DNA of 64,000 bases, from positions 14,193,835 through 14,257,834 of the forward strand of contig CM048847.1 of NCBI GenBank assembly GCA_026545225.1, given 5' to 3'. This document shows positions 1 to 11,326 of the stretch, piece after piece; positions within the stretch are counted from its first letter, which is position 1; every line of letters starts with the position of its first letter. The notes below the pieces were generated by a model. It saw nothing but the letters and a program-made list of their open reading frames with translations. It was not told where the DNA came from and did not search any database. The position numbers were made by a program, and so were the translations under genes. The DNA is from Cornus controversa (taxonomy: Eukaryota > Streptophyta > Magnoliopsida > Cornales > Cornaceae).

Positions 1-3
1 AAA

Positions 4-286
4 ACCGTTGTTGTCATTCTCTATTCTTCTGGACATCCAGATGGTCAATTCTAGCACAAAGCGCCATACGGTTGTGGTCATGCCTGGTTATTGCAAGGAA
101 TTGTTCTTTTTGACTCAGAACAACTCAAACAAACATGGATGAAGATCGGATCGACATGCTCGTCGTTTCTTTGGGACCCTTTGATGGTTTCATTTTGAAA
201 AAAGTAGCGTACGATTAATATTATGGCAAGACTTCGCTTGGAATGTGGTTTTCTAATCAAAACAACTCAAATGAAACAAGTTTAAA
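4..286. repeat. Subunit C of a Y-type monomer cut by the window edge
   Basis: The window opens three bases before the B/C subunit junction. This 283-bp C subunit is Y type: it has the GACCC variant before TTTGATGG, the AATATTATGGCAAG variant, and ends in ATCAAAACAACTC. It carries TTCATTTTGAAAA near position 190 instead of the usual TTCATTTAGAAAA. The same variant recurs near 28160, 35520, 38460, 39933, 43614 and 47291. Confidence 0.9.
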
Positions 287-1021
287 ATGGTTGGTAGCTT
301 ACAAATTGTTTCCTTCAGATGTCCAAACGGTCAAATTTGGAACAAAGCACCATACGATTGTGATGAAGATCGGATTGACATGTTCGTCACTTCTTTTGGA
401 TGCTTTGATGGTCTAATTTGGAAAAAAGAAACTTACGATTCTGATTATGGCACGACTTCTCAAGGAATGGGTTTTTGAATCAGAACAACTCAAACAAAAC
501 TTGTTTAAAATCCTCGATAGCTTGGGAATTGTTTCTTTTACTTGTCCAGATGGTTGAAGTTGGCATAGAGCACCATACGGTTGTGATCATTCATGGGTGC
601 AGCATGGAATTACTCTTTTCGATTCAGGACGTCCTGACGGTTGAATTTGGCATAAAGCAACGTATAATTCTAGGTATGGCACGATTTCACGTGGATTGGA
701 CTTTTCGAATCAGGACAGGTCAAACCAAACAAGTTCAAAACCGTTGTTGTCATTCTCTATTCTTCTAGACATCCAGATGGTCAATTCTAGGACAAAGCAC
801 CATACGGTTGTGGCCATGCCTGGTTATTGCAAGCAATAGTTCTTTCGACTCAGAACAACTCAAACAAACATGGATGAAGATCGGATCGACATGCTCGTCG
901 TTTCTTTGGGACGCTTTGATGGTTTCATTTAGAAAAAAGCAGCGTACGATTACTATTATGGCACGACTTCTCTTGGAATGTGGTTTTCTAATCATAACAA
1001 CTCAAATGAAACAAGTTTAAA

Positions 1022-1245
1022 ATGGTTGGTAGCTTGCAAATTGTTTCCTTTAGATGTCGAAACGGTCGAATTTGGAACAAAGCACCATACGGTTGTGATG
1101 AAGATCGGATTGACAGGTTCGTCACTTCTTTTGGATGCTTTGATGGTCTAATTTGGAAAAAAGAAACTTACGATTCTGATTATGACACAACTTCTCAAGC
1201 AATGGGGTTTTTGAATCAGAACAACTGAAACTAAACTTGTTTAAA
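1022..1245. repeat. Reference subunit A of a Y monomer (224 bp)
   Basis: This is the first of three diverged internal units, running from ATGGTTGG to CTTGTTTAAA. It holds two copies of a core module. Core 1 is around AACGGTCGAATTTGGAAC with ACCATACGGTTGTGAT after it. Core 2 is around GATGGTCTAATTTGGAAA with TTACGATTCTGATTATG after it. It ends with a tail, ATCAGAACAACTGAAAC, that is also recognisable in the other subunits. In X monomers the unit is 223 bp, because the G run before the tail is one base shorter. Confidence 0.88.
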
Positions 1246-1475
1246 ATCATCGATAGCTTGGGAATTGTTTCTTTTACTTGTCCAGATGGTTGAAGTTGGC
1301 ATAGAGCACCATACGGTTGTGATCATTCATGAGTGCAGCAAGGAATTACTCTTTTCGATTCAGGACGTCCTCACGGTCGAATTAGGCATAAAGCAACGTA
1401 TAATTCTATGTATGGCACGATTTCAAGTGGATTGGACTTTTCGAATCAGGACAGGTCAAACGAAACAAGTTCAAA
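1246..1475. repeat. Reference subunit B of a Y monomer (230 bp)
   Basis: This is the second internal unit, from ATCATCGATAGC to GTTCAAA, and it aligns with subunit A along its length. Core 1 is around GATGGTTGAAGTTGGCAT followed by ACCATACGGTTGTGATCA. Core 2 is around CACGGTCGAATTAGGCAT followed by CGTATAATTCTATGTATGG. The tail is TCGAATCAGGACAGGTC. It contains the self-complementary AGGACGTCCT. In X monomers this subunit begins ATCCTCG and has GACGGTTGAATTT in core 2. Confidence 0.88.
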
Positions 1476-1758
1476 ACCGTTGTTGTCATTCTCTATTCTT
1501 CTGGACATCCAGATGGTCAATTCTAGCACAAAGCGCCATACGGTTGTGGTCATGCCTGGTTATTGCAAGGAATTGTTCTTTTTGACTCAGAACAACTCAA
1601 ACAAACATGGATGAAGATCGGATCGACATGCTCGTCGTTTCTTTGGGACCCTTTGATGGTTTCATTTAGAAAAAAGTAGCGTACGATTAATATTATGGCA
1701 AGACTTCGCTTGGAATGTGGTTTTCTAATCAAAACAACTCAAATGAAACAAGTTTAAA
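1476..1758. repeat. Reference subunit C of a Y monomer (283 bp, mosaic)
   Basis: This third internal unit is about 55 bp longer than A or B. Its start (about 1476-1580) follows subunit B: core around GATGGTCAATTCTAGCAC, then GCCATACGGTTGTGG and GCAAGGAATT. At about 1583-1610 a stretch (ACTCAGAACAACTCAAAC) resembles the normal subunit tail. From 1611 it follows subunit A (ATGAAGATCGGATCGACAT), with a second core near 1652-1698 and a terminal tail ending AAGTTTAAA. Inference: C arose by joining a B-like head and an A-like body at a tail sequence. In X monomers it is 282 bp. Confidence 0.8.
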
Positions 1759-2493
1759 ATGGTTGGTAGCTTACAAATTGTTTCCTTCAGATGTCCAAAC
1801 GGTCGAATTTGGAACAAAGCACCATACGATTGTGATGAAGATCGGATTGACATGTTCGTCACTTCTTTTGGATGCTTTGATGGTCTAATTTGGAAAAAAG
1901 AAACTTACGATTCTGATTATGGCACGACTTCTCAAGGAATGGGTTTTTGAATCAGAACAACTCAAACAAAACTTGTTTAAAATCCTCGATAGCTTGGGAA
2001 TTGTTTCTTTTACTTGTCCAGATGGTTGAAGTTGGCATAGAGCACCATACGGTTGTGATCATTCATGGGTGCAGCATGGAATTACTCTTTTCGATTCAGG
2101 ACGTCCTGACGGTTGAATTTGGCATAAAGGACCGTATAATTCTAGGTATGGCACGATTTCACGTGGATTGGACTTTTCGAATCAGGACAAGTCAAACGAA
2201 ACAAGTTCGAAACCGTTGTTGTCATTCTCTATTTTTCTGGACATCCAGATGGTCAATTCTAGCACAAAGCGCCATACGGTTGTCGTCATGCCTGATTATT
2301 GCAAGCAATAGTTCTTTCGACTCAGAACAACTCAAACAGACGTGGATGAAGATCGGATCGACATGCTCGTCGTTTCTTTGGGACGCTTTGATGGTTTCAT
2401 TTAGAAAAAAGCAGCGTACGATTACTATTATGGCACGACTTCTCTTGGAATGTGGTTTTCTAATCATAACAACTCAAATGAAACAAGTTTAAA
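1759..2493. repeat. Reference X monomer (735 bp)
   Basis: Subunits are A 1759-1981 (223 bp), B 1982-2211 (230 bp) and C 2212-2493 (282 bp). Diagnostic X bases compared with Y are GCTTACAAA, CCTTCAGATGTCC, ATACGATTG and GACATGTTCG in A; ATGGGTGCAGCATGG and CCTGACGGTTGAATTT in B; and CGTCATGCCTGATT, GCAAGCAATAG and TACTATTATGGCACG in C. The 14-bp perfect palindrome TCAGGACGTCCTGA lies at 2096-2109. This copy has the AAAGGACCGT variant, which recurs at 8383, 13535, 15007, 16479 and 17950. Confidence 0.9.
2096..2109. other. 14-bp perfect palindrome in X-type subunit B
   Basis: TCAGGACGTCCTGA reads the same on both strands. It occurs in nearly every X-type B subunit. In Y-type B the following base change (CCTCACGG) leaves a 10-bp palindrome, AGGACGTCCT. 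It is lost in copies with AGGACGTTCT (near 2836) and AGGAAGTCCT (near 59883 and 62826). Whether a protein binds it is unknown. Confidence 0.85.
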
Positions 2494-5400
2494 ATGGTTG
2501 GTAGCTTGCAAATTGTTTCCTTTAGATGTCGAAACGGTCGAATTTGGAACAAAGCACCATACGGTTGTGATGAAGATCGGATTGACAGGTTCGTCACTTC
2601 TTTTGGATGCTTTGATGGTCTAATTTGGAAAAAAGAAACTTACGATTCTGATTATGACACAACTTCTCAAGCAATGGGGTTTTTGAATCAGAACAACTGA
2701 AACTAAACTTGTTTAAAATCATCGATAGCTTGGGAATTGTTTCTTTTACTTGTCCAGATGGTTGAAGTTGGCATAGAGCACCATACGGTTGTGATCATTC
2801 ATGAGTGCAGCAAGGAATTACTCTTTTCGATTCAGGACGTTCTCACGGTCGAATTAGGCATAAAGCAACGTATAATTCTATGTATGGCACGATTTCAAGT
2901 GGATTGGACTTTTCGAATCAGGACAGGTCAAACGAAACAAGTTCAAAACCGTTGTTGTCATTCTCTATTCTTCTGGACATCCAGATGGTCAATTCTAGCA
3001 CAAAGCGCCATACGGTTGTGGTCATGCCTGGTTATTGCAAGGAATTGTTCTTTTTGACTCAGAACAACTCAAACAAACATGGATGAAGATCGGATCGACA
3101 TGCTCGTCGTTTCTTTGGGACCCTTTGATGGTTTCATTTAGAAAAAAGTAGCGTACGATTAATATTATGGCAAGACTTCGCTTGGAATGTGGTTTTCTAA
3201 TCAAAACAACTCAAATGAAACAAGTTTAAAATGGTTGGTAGCTTACAAATTGTTTCCTTCAGATGTCCAAACGGTCGAATTTGGAACAAAGCACCATACG
3301 ATTGTGATGAAGATCGGATTGACATGTTCGTCACTTCTTTTGGATGCTTTGATGGTCTAATTTGGAAAAAAGAAACTTACGATTCTGATTATGGCACGAC
3401 TTCTCAAGGAATGGGTTTTTGAATCAGAACAACTCAAACAAAACTTGTTTAAAATCCTCGATAGCTTGGGAATTGTTTCTTTTACTTGTCCAGATGGTTG
3501 AAGTTGGCATAGAGCACCATACGGTTGTGATCATTCATGGGTGCAGCATGGAATTACTCTTTTCGATTCAGGACGTCCTGACGGTTGAATTTGGCATAAA
3601 GCAACGTATAATTCTAGGTATGGCACGATTTCACGTGGATTGGACTTTTCGAATCAGGACAAGTCAAACGAAACAAGTTCGAAACCGTTGTTGTCATTCT
3701 CTATTTTTCTGGACATCCAGATGGTCAATTCTAGCACAAAGCGCCATACGGTTGTCGTCATGCCTGATTATTGCAAGCAATAGTTCTTTCGACTCAGAAC
3801 AACTCAAACAGACATGGATGAAGATCGGATCGACATGCTCGTCGTTTCTTTGGGACGCTTTGATGGTTTCATTTAGAAAAAAGCAGCGTACGATTACTAT
3901 TATGGCACGACTTCTCTTGGAATGTGGTTTTCTAATCATAACAACTCAAATGAAACAAGTTTAAAATGGTTGGTAGCTTGCAAATTGTTTCCTTTAGATG
4001 TCGAAACGGTCGAATTTGGAACAAAGCACCATACGGTTGTGATGAAGATCGGATTGACAGGTTCGTCACTTCTTTTGGATGCTTTGATGGTCTAATTTGG
4101 AAAAAAGAAACTTACGATTCTGATTATGACACAACTTCTCAAGCAATGGGGTTTTTGAATCAGAACAACTGAAACTAAACTTGTTTAAAATCATCGATAG
4201 CTTGGGAATTGTTTCTTTTACTTGTCCAGATGGTTGAAGTTGGCATAGAGCACCATACGGTTGTGATCATTCATGAGTGCAGCAAGGAATTACTCTTTTC
4301 GATTCAGGACGTCCTCACGGTCGAATTAGGCATAAAGCAACGTATAATTCTATGTATGGCACGATTTCACGTGGATTGGACTTTTCGAATCAGGACAGGT
4401 CAAACGAAACAAGTTCAAAACCGTTGTTGTCATTCTCTATTCTTCTGGACATCCAGATGGTCAATTCTAGCACAAAGCGCCATACGGTTGTGGTCATGCC
4501 TGGTTATTGCAAGGAATTGTTCTTTTTGACTCAGAACAACTCAAACAAACATGGATGAAGATCGGATCGACATGCTCGTCGTTTCTTTGGGACCCTTTGA
4601 TGGTTTCATTTAGAAAAAAGTAGCGTACGATTAATATTATGGCAAGACTTCGCTTGGAATGTGGTTTTCTAATCAAAACAACTCAAATGAAACAAGTTTA
4701 AAATGGTTGGTAGCTTACAAATTGTTTCCTTCAGATGTCCAAACGGTCGAATTTGGAACAAAGCACCATACGATTGTGATGAAGATCGGATTGACATGTT
4801 CGTCACTTCTTTTGGATGCTTTGATGGTCTAATTTGGAAAAAAGAAACTTACGATTCTGATTATGGCACGACTTCTCAAGGAATGGGTTTTTGAATCAGA
4901 ACAACTCAAACAAAACTTGTTTAAAATCCTCGATAGCTTGGGAATTGTTTCTTTTACTTGTCCAGATGGTTGAAGTTGGCATAGAGCACCATACGGTTGT
5001 GATCATTCATGGGTGCAGCATGGAATTACTCTTTTCGATTCAGGACGTCCTGACGGTTGAATTTGGCATAAAGCAACGTATAATTCTAGGTATGGCACGA
5101 TTTCACGTGGATTGGACTTTTCGAATCAGGACAAGTCAAACGAAACAAGTTCGAAACCGTTGTTGTCATTCTCTATTTTTCTGGACATCCAGATGGTCAA
5201 TTCTAGCACAAAGCGCCATACGGTTGTCGTCATGCCTGATTATTGCAAGCAATAGTTCTTTCGACTCAGAACAACTCAAACAGACATGGATGAAGATCGG
5301 ATCGACATGCTCGTCGTTTCTTTGGGACGCTTTGATAGTTTCATTTAGAAAAAAGCAGCGTACGATTACTATTATGGCACGACTTCTCTTGGAATGTGGT

Positions 5401-6174
5401 TTTCTAATCATAACAACTCAAATGAAACAAGTTTAAAATGGTTGGTAGCTTGCAAATTGTTTCCTTTAGATGTCGAAACGGTCGAATTTGGAACAAAGCA
5501 CCATACGGTTGTGATGAAGATCGGATTGACAGGTTCGTCACTTCTTTTGGATGCTTTGATGGTCTAATTTGGAAAAAAGAAACTTACGATTCTGATTATG
5601 ACACAACTTCTCAAGCAATGGGGTTTTTGAATCAGAACAACTGAAACTAAACTTGTTTAAAATCATCGATAGCTTGGGAATTGTTTCTTTTACTTGTCCA
5701 GATGGTTGAAGTTGGCATAGAGCACCATACGGTTGTGATCATTCATGAGTGCAGCAAGGAATTACTCTTTTCGATTCAGGACGTCCTCACGGTCGAATTA
5801 GGCATAAAGCAACGTATAATTCTATGTATGGCACGATTTCACGTGGATTGGACTTTTCGAATCAGGACAGGTCAAACGAAACAAGTTCAAAACCGTTGTT
5901 GTCATTCTCTATTCTTCTGGACATCCAGATGGTCAATTCTAGCACAAAGCGCCATACGGTTGTGGTCATGCCTGGTTATTGCAAGGAATTGTTCTTTTTG
6001 ACTCAGAACAACTCAAACAAACATGGATGAAGATCGGATCGACATGCTCGTCGTTTCTTTGGGACCCTTTGATGGTTTCATTTAGAAAAAAGTAGCGTAC
6101 GATTAATATTATGGCAAGACTTCGCTTGGAATGTGGTTTTCTAATCAAAACAACTCAAATGAAACAAGTTTAAA

Positions 6175-8382
6175 ATGGTTGGTAGCTTACAAATTGTTTC
6201 CTTCAGATGTCCAAACGGTTGAATTTGGAACAAAGCACCATACGATTGTGATGAAGATCGGATTGACATGTTCGTCACTTCTTTTGGATGCTTTGATGGT
6301 CTAATTTGGAAAAAAGAAACTTACGATTCTGATTATGGCACGACTTCTCAAGGAATGGGTTTTTGAATCAGAACAACTCAAACAAAACTTGTTTAAAATC
6401 CTCGATAGCTTGGGAATTGTTTCTTTTACTTGTCCAGATGGTTGAAGTTGGCATAGAGCACCATACGGTTGTGATCATTCATGAGTGCAGCAAGGAATTA
6501 CTCTTTTCGATTCAGGACGTCCTCACGGTCGAATTAGGCATAAAGCAACGTATAATTCTATGTATGGCACGATTTCACGTGGATTGGACTTTTCGAATCA
6601 GGACAGGTCAAACGAAACAAGTTCAAAACCGTTGTTGTCATTCTCTATTCTTCTGGACATCCAGATGGTCAATTCTAGCACAAAGCGCCATACGGTTGTG
6701 GTCATGCCTGGTTATTGCAAGGAATTGTTCTTTTTGACTCAGAACAACTCAAACAAACATGGATGAAGATCGGATCGACATGCTCGTCGTTTCTTTGGGA
6801 CCCTTTGATGGTTTCATTTAGAAAAAAGTAGCGTACGATTAATATTATGGCAAGACTTCGCTTGGAATGTGGTTTTCTAATCAAAACAACTCAAATGAAA
6901 CAAGTTTAAAATGGTTGGTAGCTTACAAATTGTTTCCTTCAGATGTCCAAACGGTCAAATTTGGAACAAAGCACCATACGATTGTGATGAAGATCGGATT
7001 GACAGGTTCGTCACTTCTTTTGGATGCTTTGATGGTCTAATTTGGAAAAAAGAAACTTACGATTCTGATTATGGCACGACTTCTCAAGGAATGGGTTTTT
7101 GAATCAGAACAACTCAAACAAAACTTGTTTAAAATCCTCGATAGCTTGGGAATTGTTTCTTTTACTTGTCCAGATGGTTGAAGTTGGCATAGAGCACCAT
7201 ACGGTTGTGATCATTCATGAGTGCAGCAAGGAATTACTCTTTTCGATTCAGGACGTCCTCACGGTCGAATTAGGCATAAAGCAACGTATAATTCTATGTA
7301 TGGCACGATTTCACGTGGATTGGACTTTTCGAATCAGGACAGGTCAAACGAAACAAGTTCAAAACCGTTGTTGTCATTCTCTATTCTTCTGGACATCCAG
7401 ATGGTCAATTCTAGCACAAAGCGCCATACGGTTGTGGTCATGCCTGGTTATTGCAAGGAATTGTTCTTTTTGACTCAGAACAACTCAAACACACATGGAT
7501 GAAGATCGGATCGACATGCTCGTCGTTTCTTTGGGACCCTTTGATGGTTTCATTTAGAAAAAAGTAGCGTACGATTAATATTATGGCAAGACTTCGCTTG
7601 GAATGTGGTTTTCTAATCAAAACAACTCAAATGAAACAAGTTTAAAATGGTTGGTAGCTTACAAATTGTTTCCTTCAGATGTCCAAACGGTTGAATTTGG
7701 AACAAAGCACCATACGATTGTGATGAAGATCGGATTGACATGTTCGTCACTTCTTTTGGATGCTTTGATGGTCTAATTTGGAAAAAAGAAACTTACGATT
7801 CTGATTATGGCACGACTTCTCAAGGAATGGGTTTTTGAATCAGAACAACTCAAACAAAACTTGTTTAAAATCCTCGATAGCTTGGGAATTGTTTCTTTTA
7901 CTTGTCCAGATGGTTGAAGTTGGCATAGAGCACCATACGGTTGTGATCATTCATGAGTGCAGCAAGGAATTACTCTTTTCGATTCAGGACGTCCTCACGG
8001 TCGAATTAGGCATAAAGCAACGTATAATTCTATGTATGGCACGATTTCACGTGGATTGGACTTTTCGAATCAGGACAGGTCAAACGAAACAAGTTCAAAA
8101 CCGTTGTTGTCATTCTCTATTCTTCTGGACATCCAGATGGTCAATTCTAGCACAAAGCGCCATACGGTTGTGGTCATGCCTGGTTATTGCAAGGAATTGT
8201 TCTTTTTGACTCAGAACAACTCAAACAAACATGGATGAAGATCGGATCGACATGCTCGTCGTTTCTTTGGGACCCTTTGATGGTTTCATTTAGAAAAAAG
8301 TAGCGTACGATTAATATTATGGCAAGACTTCGCTTGGAATGTGGTTTTCTAATCAAAACAACTCAAATGAAACAAGTTTAAA
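6175..8382. repeat. Three hybrid X/Y monomers (Z, Z', Z), first copy
   Basis: Monomers start at 6175, 6911 and 7647, each 736 bp. Subunit A is X type, while B (from about GAGTGCAGCAAGG) and C are Y type, so the X-Y alternation is broken. Outer copies (Z) have ACGGTTGAATTT in A; the middle copy (Z') has ACGGTCAAATTT and the Y-like GACAGGTTCG. The middle copy also has AACACACATGG near 7490, where others have AACAAACATGG. The intermediate length of 736 bp fits an X-type A (223) plus Y-type B and C (230 + 283). Confidence 0.9.
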
Positions 8383-11326
8383 ATGGTTGGTAGCTTACAA
8401 ATTGTTTCCTTCAGATGTCCAAACGGTCGAATTTGGAACAAAGCACCATACGATTGTGATGAAGATCGGATTGACATGTTCGTCACTTCTTTTGGATGCT
8501 TTGATGGTCTAATTTGGAAAAAAGAAACTTACGATTCTGATTATGGCACGACTTCTCAAGGAATGGGTTTTTGAATCAGAACAACTCAAACAAAACTTGT
8601 TTAAAATCCTCGATAGCTTGGGAATTGTTTCTTTTACTTGTCCAGATGGTTGAAGTTGGCATAGAGCACCATACGGTTGTGATCATTCATGGGTGCAGCA
8701 TGGAATTACTCTTTTCGATTCAGGACGTCCTGACGGTTGAATTTGGCATAAAGGACCGTATAATTCTAGGTATGGCACGATTTCACGTGGATTGGACTTT
8801 TCGAATCAGGACAAGTCAAACGAAACAAGTTCGAAACCGTTGTTGTCATTCTCTATTTTTCTGGACATCCAGATGGTCAATTCTAGCACAAAGCGCCATA
8901 CGGTTGTCGTCATGCCTGATTATTGCAAGCAATAGTTCTTTCGACTCAGAACAACTCAAATAGACGTGGATGAAGATCGGATCGACATGCTCGTCGTTTC
9001 TTTGGGACGCTTTGATGGTTTCATTTAGAAAAAAGCAGCGTACGATTACTATTATGGCACGACTTCTCTTGGAATGTGGTTTTCTAATCATAACAACTCA
9101 AATGAAACAAGTTTAAAATGGTTGGTAGCTTGCAAATTGTTTCCTTTAGATGTCGAAACGGTCGAATTTGGAACAAAGCACCATACGGTTGTGATGAAGA
9201 TCGGATTGACAGGTTCGTCACTTCTTTTGGATGCTTTGATGGTCTAATTTGGAAAAAAGAAACTTACGATTCTGATTATGACACAACTTCTCAAGCAATG
9301 GGGTTTTTGAATCAGAACAACTGAAACTAAACTTGTTTAAAATCATCGATAGCTTGGGAATTGTTTCTTTTACTTGTCCAGATGGTTGAAGTTGGCATAG
9401 AGCACCATACGGTTGTGATCATTCATGAGTGCAGCAAGGAATTACTCTTTTCGATTCAGGACGTCCTCACGGTCGAATTAGGCATAAAGCAACGTATAAT
9501 TCTATGTATGGCACGATTTCACGTGGATTGGACTTTTCGAATCAGGACAGGTCAAACGAAACAAGTTCAAAACCGTTGTTGTCATTCTCTATTCTTCTGG
9601 ACATCCAGATGGTCAATTCTAGCACAAAGCGCCATACGGTTGTGGTCATGCCTGGTTATTGCAAGGAATTGTTCTTTTTGACTCAGAACAACTCAAACAA
9701 ACATGGATGAAGATCGGATCGACATGCTCGTCGTTTCTTTGGGACCCTTTGATGGTTTCATTTAGAAAAAAGTAGCGTACGATTAATATTATGGCAAGAC
9801 TTCGCTTGGAATGTGGTTTTCTAATCAAAACAACTCAAATGAAACAAGTTTAAAATGGTTGGTAGCTTACAAATTGTTTCCTTCAGATGTCCAAACGGTC
9901 GAATTTGGAACAAAGCACCATACGATTGTGATGAAGATCGGATTGACATGTTCGTCACTTCTTTTGGATGCTTTGATGGTCTAATTTGGAAAAAAGAAAC
10001 TTACGATTCTGATTATGGCACGACTTCTCAAGGAATGGGTTTTTGAATCAGAACAACTCAAACAAAACTTGTTTAAAATCCTCGATAGCTTGGGAATTGT
10101 TTCTTTTACTTGTCCAGATGGTTGAAGTTGGCATAGAGCACCATACGGTTGTGATCATTCATGGGTGCAGCATGGAATTACTCTTTTCGATTCAGGACGT
10201 CCTGACGGTTGAATTTGGCATAAAGCAACGTATAATTCTAGGTATGGCACGATTTCACGTGGATTGGACTTTTCGAATCAGGACAAGTCAAACGAAACAA
10301 GTTCGAAACCGTTGTTGTCATTCTCTATTTTTCTGGACATCCAGATGGTCAATTCTAGCACAAAGCGCCATACGGTTGTCGTCATGCCTGATTATTGCAA
10401 GCAATAGTTCTTTCGACTCAGAACAACTCAAACAGACATGGATGAAGATCGGATCGACATGCTCGTCGTTTCTTTGGGACGCTTTGATGGTTTCATTTAG
10501 AAAAAAGCAGCGTACGATTACTATTATGGCACGACTTCTCTTGGAATGTGGTTTTCTAATCATAACAACTCAAATGAAACAAGTTTAAAATGGTTGGTAG
10601 CTTGCAAATTGTTTCCTTTAGATGTCGAAACGGTCGAATTTGGAACAAAGCACCATACGGTTGTGATGAAGATCGGATTGACAGGTTCGTCACTTCTTTT
10701 GGATGCTTTGATGGTCTAATTTGGAAAAAAGAAACTTACGATTCTGATTATGACACAACTTCTCAAGCAATGGGGTTTTTGAATCAGAACAACTGAAACT
10801 AAACTTGTTTAAAATCATCGATAGCTTGGGAATTGTTTCTTTTACTTGTCCAGATGGTTGAAGTTGGCATAGAGCACCATACGGTTGTGATCATTCATGA
10901 GTGCAGCAAGGAATTACTCTTTTCGATTCAGGACGTCCTCACGGTCGAATTAGGCATAAAGCAACGTATAATTCTATGTATGGCACGATTTCACGTGGAT
11001 TGGACTTTTCGAATCAGGACAGGTCAAACGAAACAAGTTCAAAACCGTTGTTGTCATTCTCTATTCTTCTGGACATCCAGATGGTCAATTCTAGCACAAA
11101 GCGCCATACGGTTGTGGTCATGCCTGGTTATTGCAAGGAATTGTTCTTTTTGACTCAGAACAACTCAAACAAACATGGATGAAGATCGGATCGACATGCT
11201 CGTCGTTTCTTTGGGACCCTTTGATGGTTTCATTTAGAAAAAAGTAGCGTACGATTAATATTATGGCAAGACTTCGCTTGGAATGTGGTTTTCTAATCAA
11301 AACAACTCAAATGAAACAAGTTTAAA
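8383..11326. repeat. Two X-Y dimers between hybrid triplets
   Basis: Monomers start at 8383 (X), 9118 (Y), 9855 (X) and 10590 (Y). The X at 8383 carries AAAGGACCGT and, near 8957, ACTCAAATAGACGTGG where other copies have CAGACATGG or CAGACGTGG. The same rare change returns near 14109, exactly 5152 bp later. Confidence 0.92.

Larger units (their letters stand above)
287..6174. repeat. Four X-Y dimers (1472-bp higher-order repeat)
   Basis: Monomers start at 287 (X', 735 bp), 1022 (Y, 737), 1759 (X, 735), 2494 (Y), 3231 (X), 3966 (Y), 4703 (X) and 5438 (Y). Alternating 735/737 spacing gives an exact 1472-bp period. X and Y differ at roughly 30-35 positions (about 4-5%, counted by eye). The 2-bp length difference comes from a G run at the end of A (GGG in X, GGGG in Y) and a T run in C. 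The first monomer is an X' variant, whose B end and C start carry AAGTTCAAAACC, CTTCTAGAC and AGGACAAAGCACC. The Y copies at 1022 and 2494 share TTTCAAGTGG where others have TTTCACGTGG. The X at 1759 has AAAGGACCGT where most have AAAGCAACGT. Confidence 0.93.

Noticed and set aside
1685-1697. TAATATTAT in Y-type subunit C, resembling the geminivirus origin nonanucleotide TAATATTAC
   Set aside because: The last base differs, there is no flanking stem, and X-type copies read TACTATTAT. It is a chance resemblance.
1703-1722. CTTCGCTTGGAATGTGG, resembling a CENP-B box
   Set aside because: The essential pattern TTCG-4N-A-2N-CGGG is not met, and other TTCG sites in the monomer also lack the CGGG half. 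No CENP-B box is called.
1022-1758. Protein-like motif (DG-IW-KxTY-S-YGTTS) seen in translations of A, B and C
   Set aside because: The subunits are homologous DNA, so corresponding frames give similar peptides automatically. The frames differ in phase between subunits and contain stops, so this is not evidence for a repeat protein.
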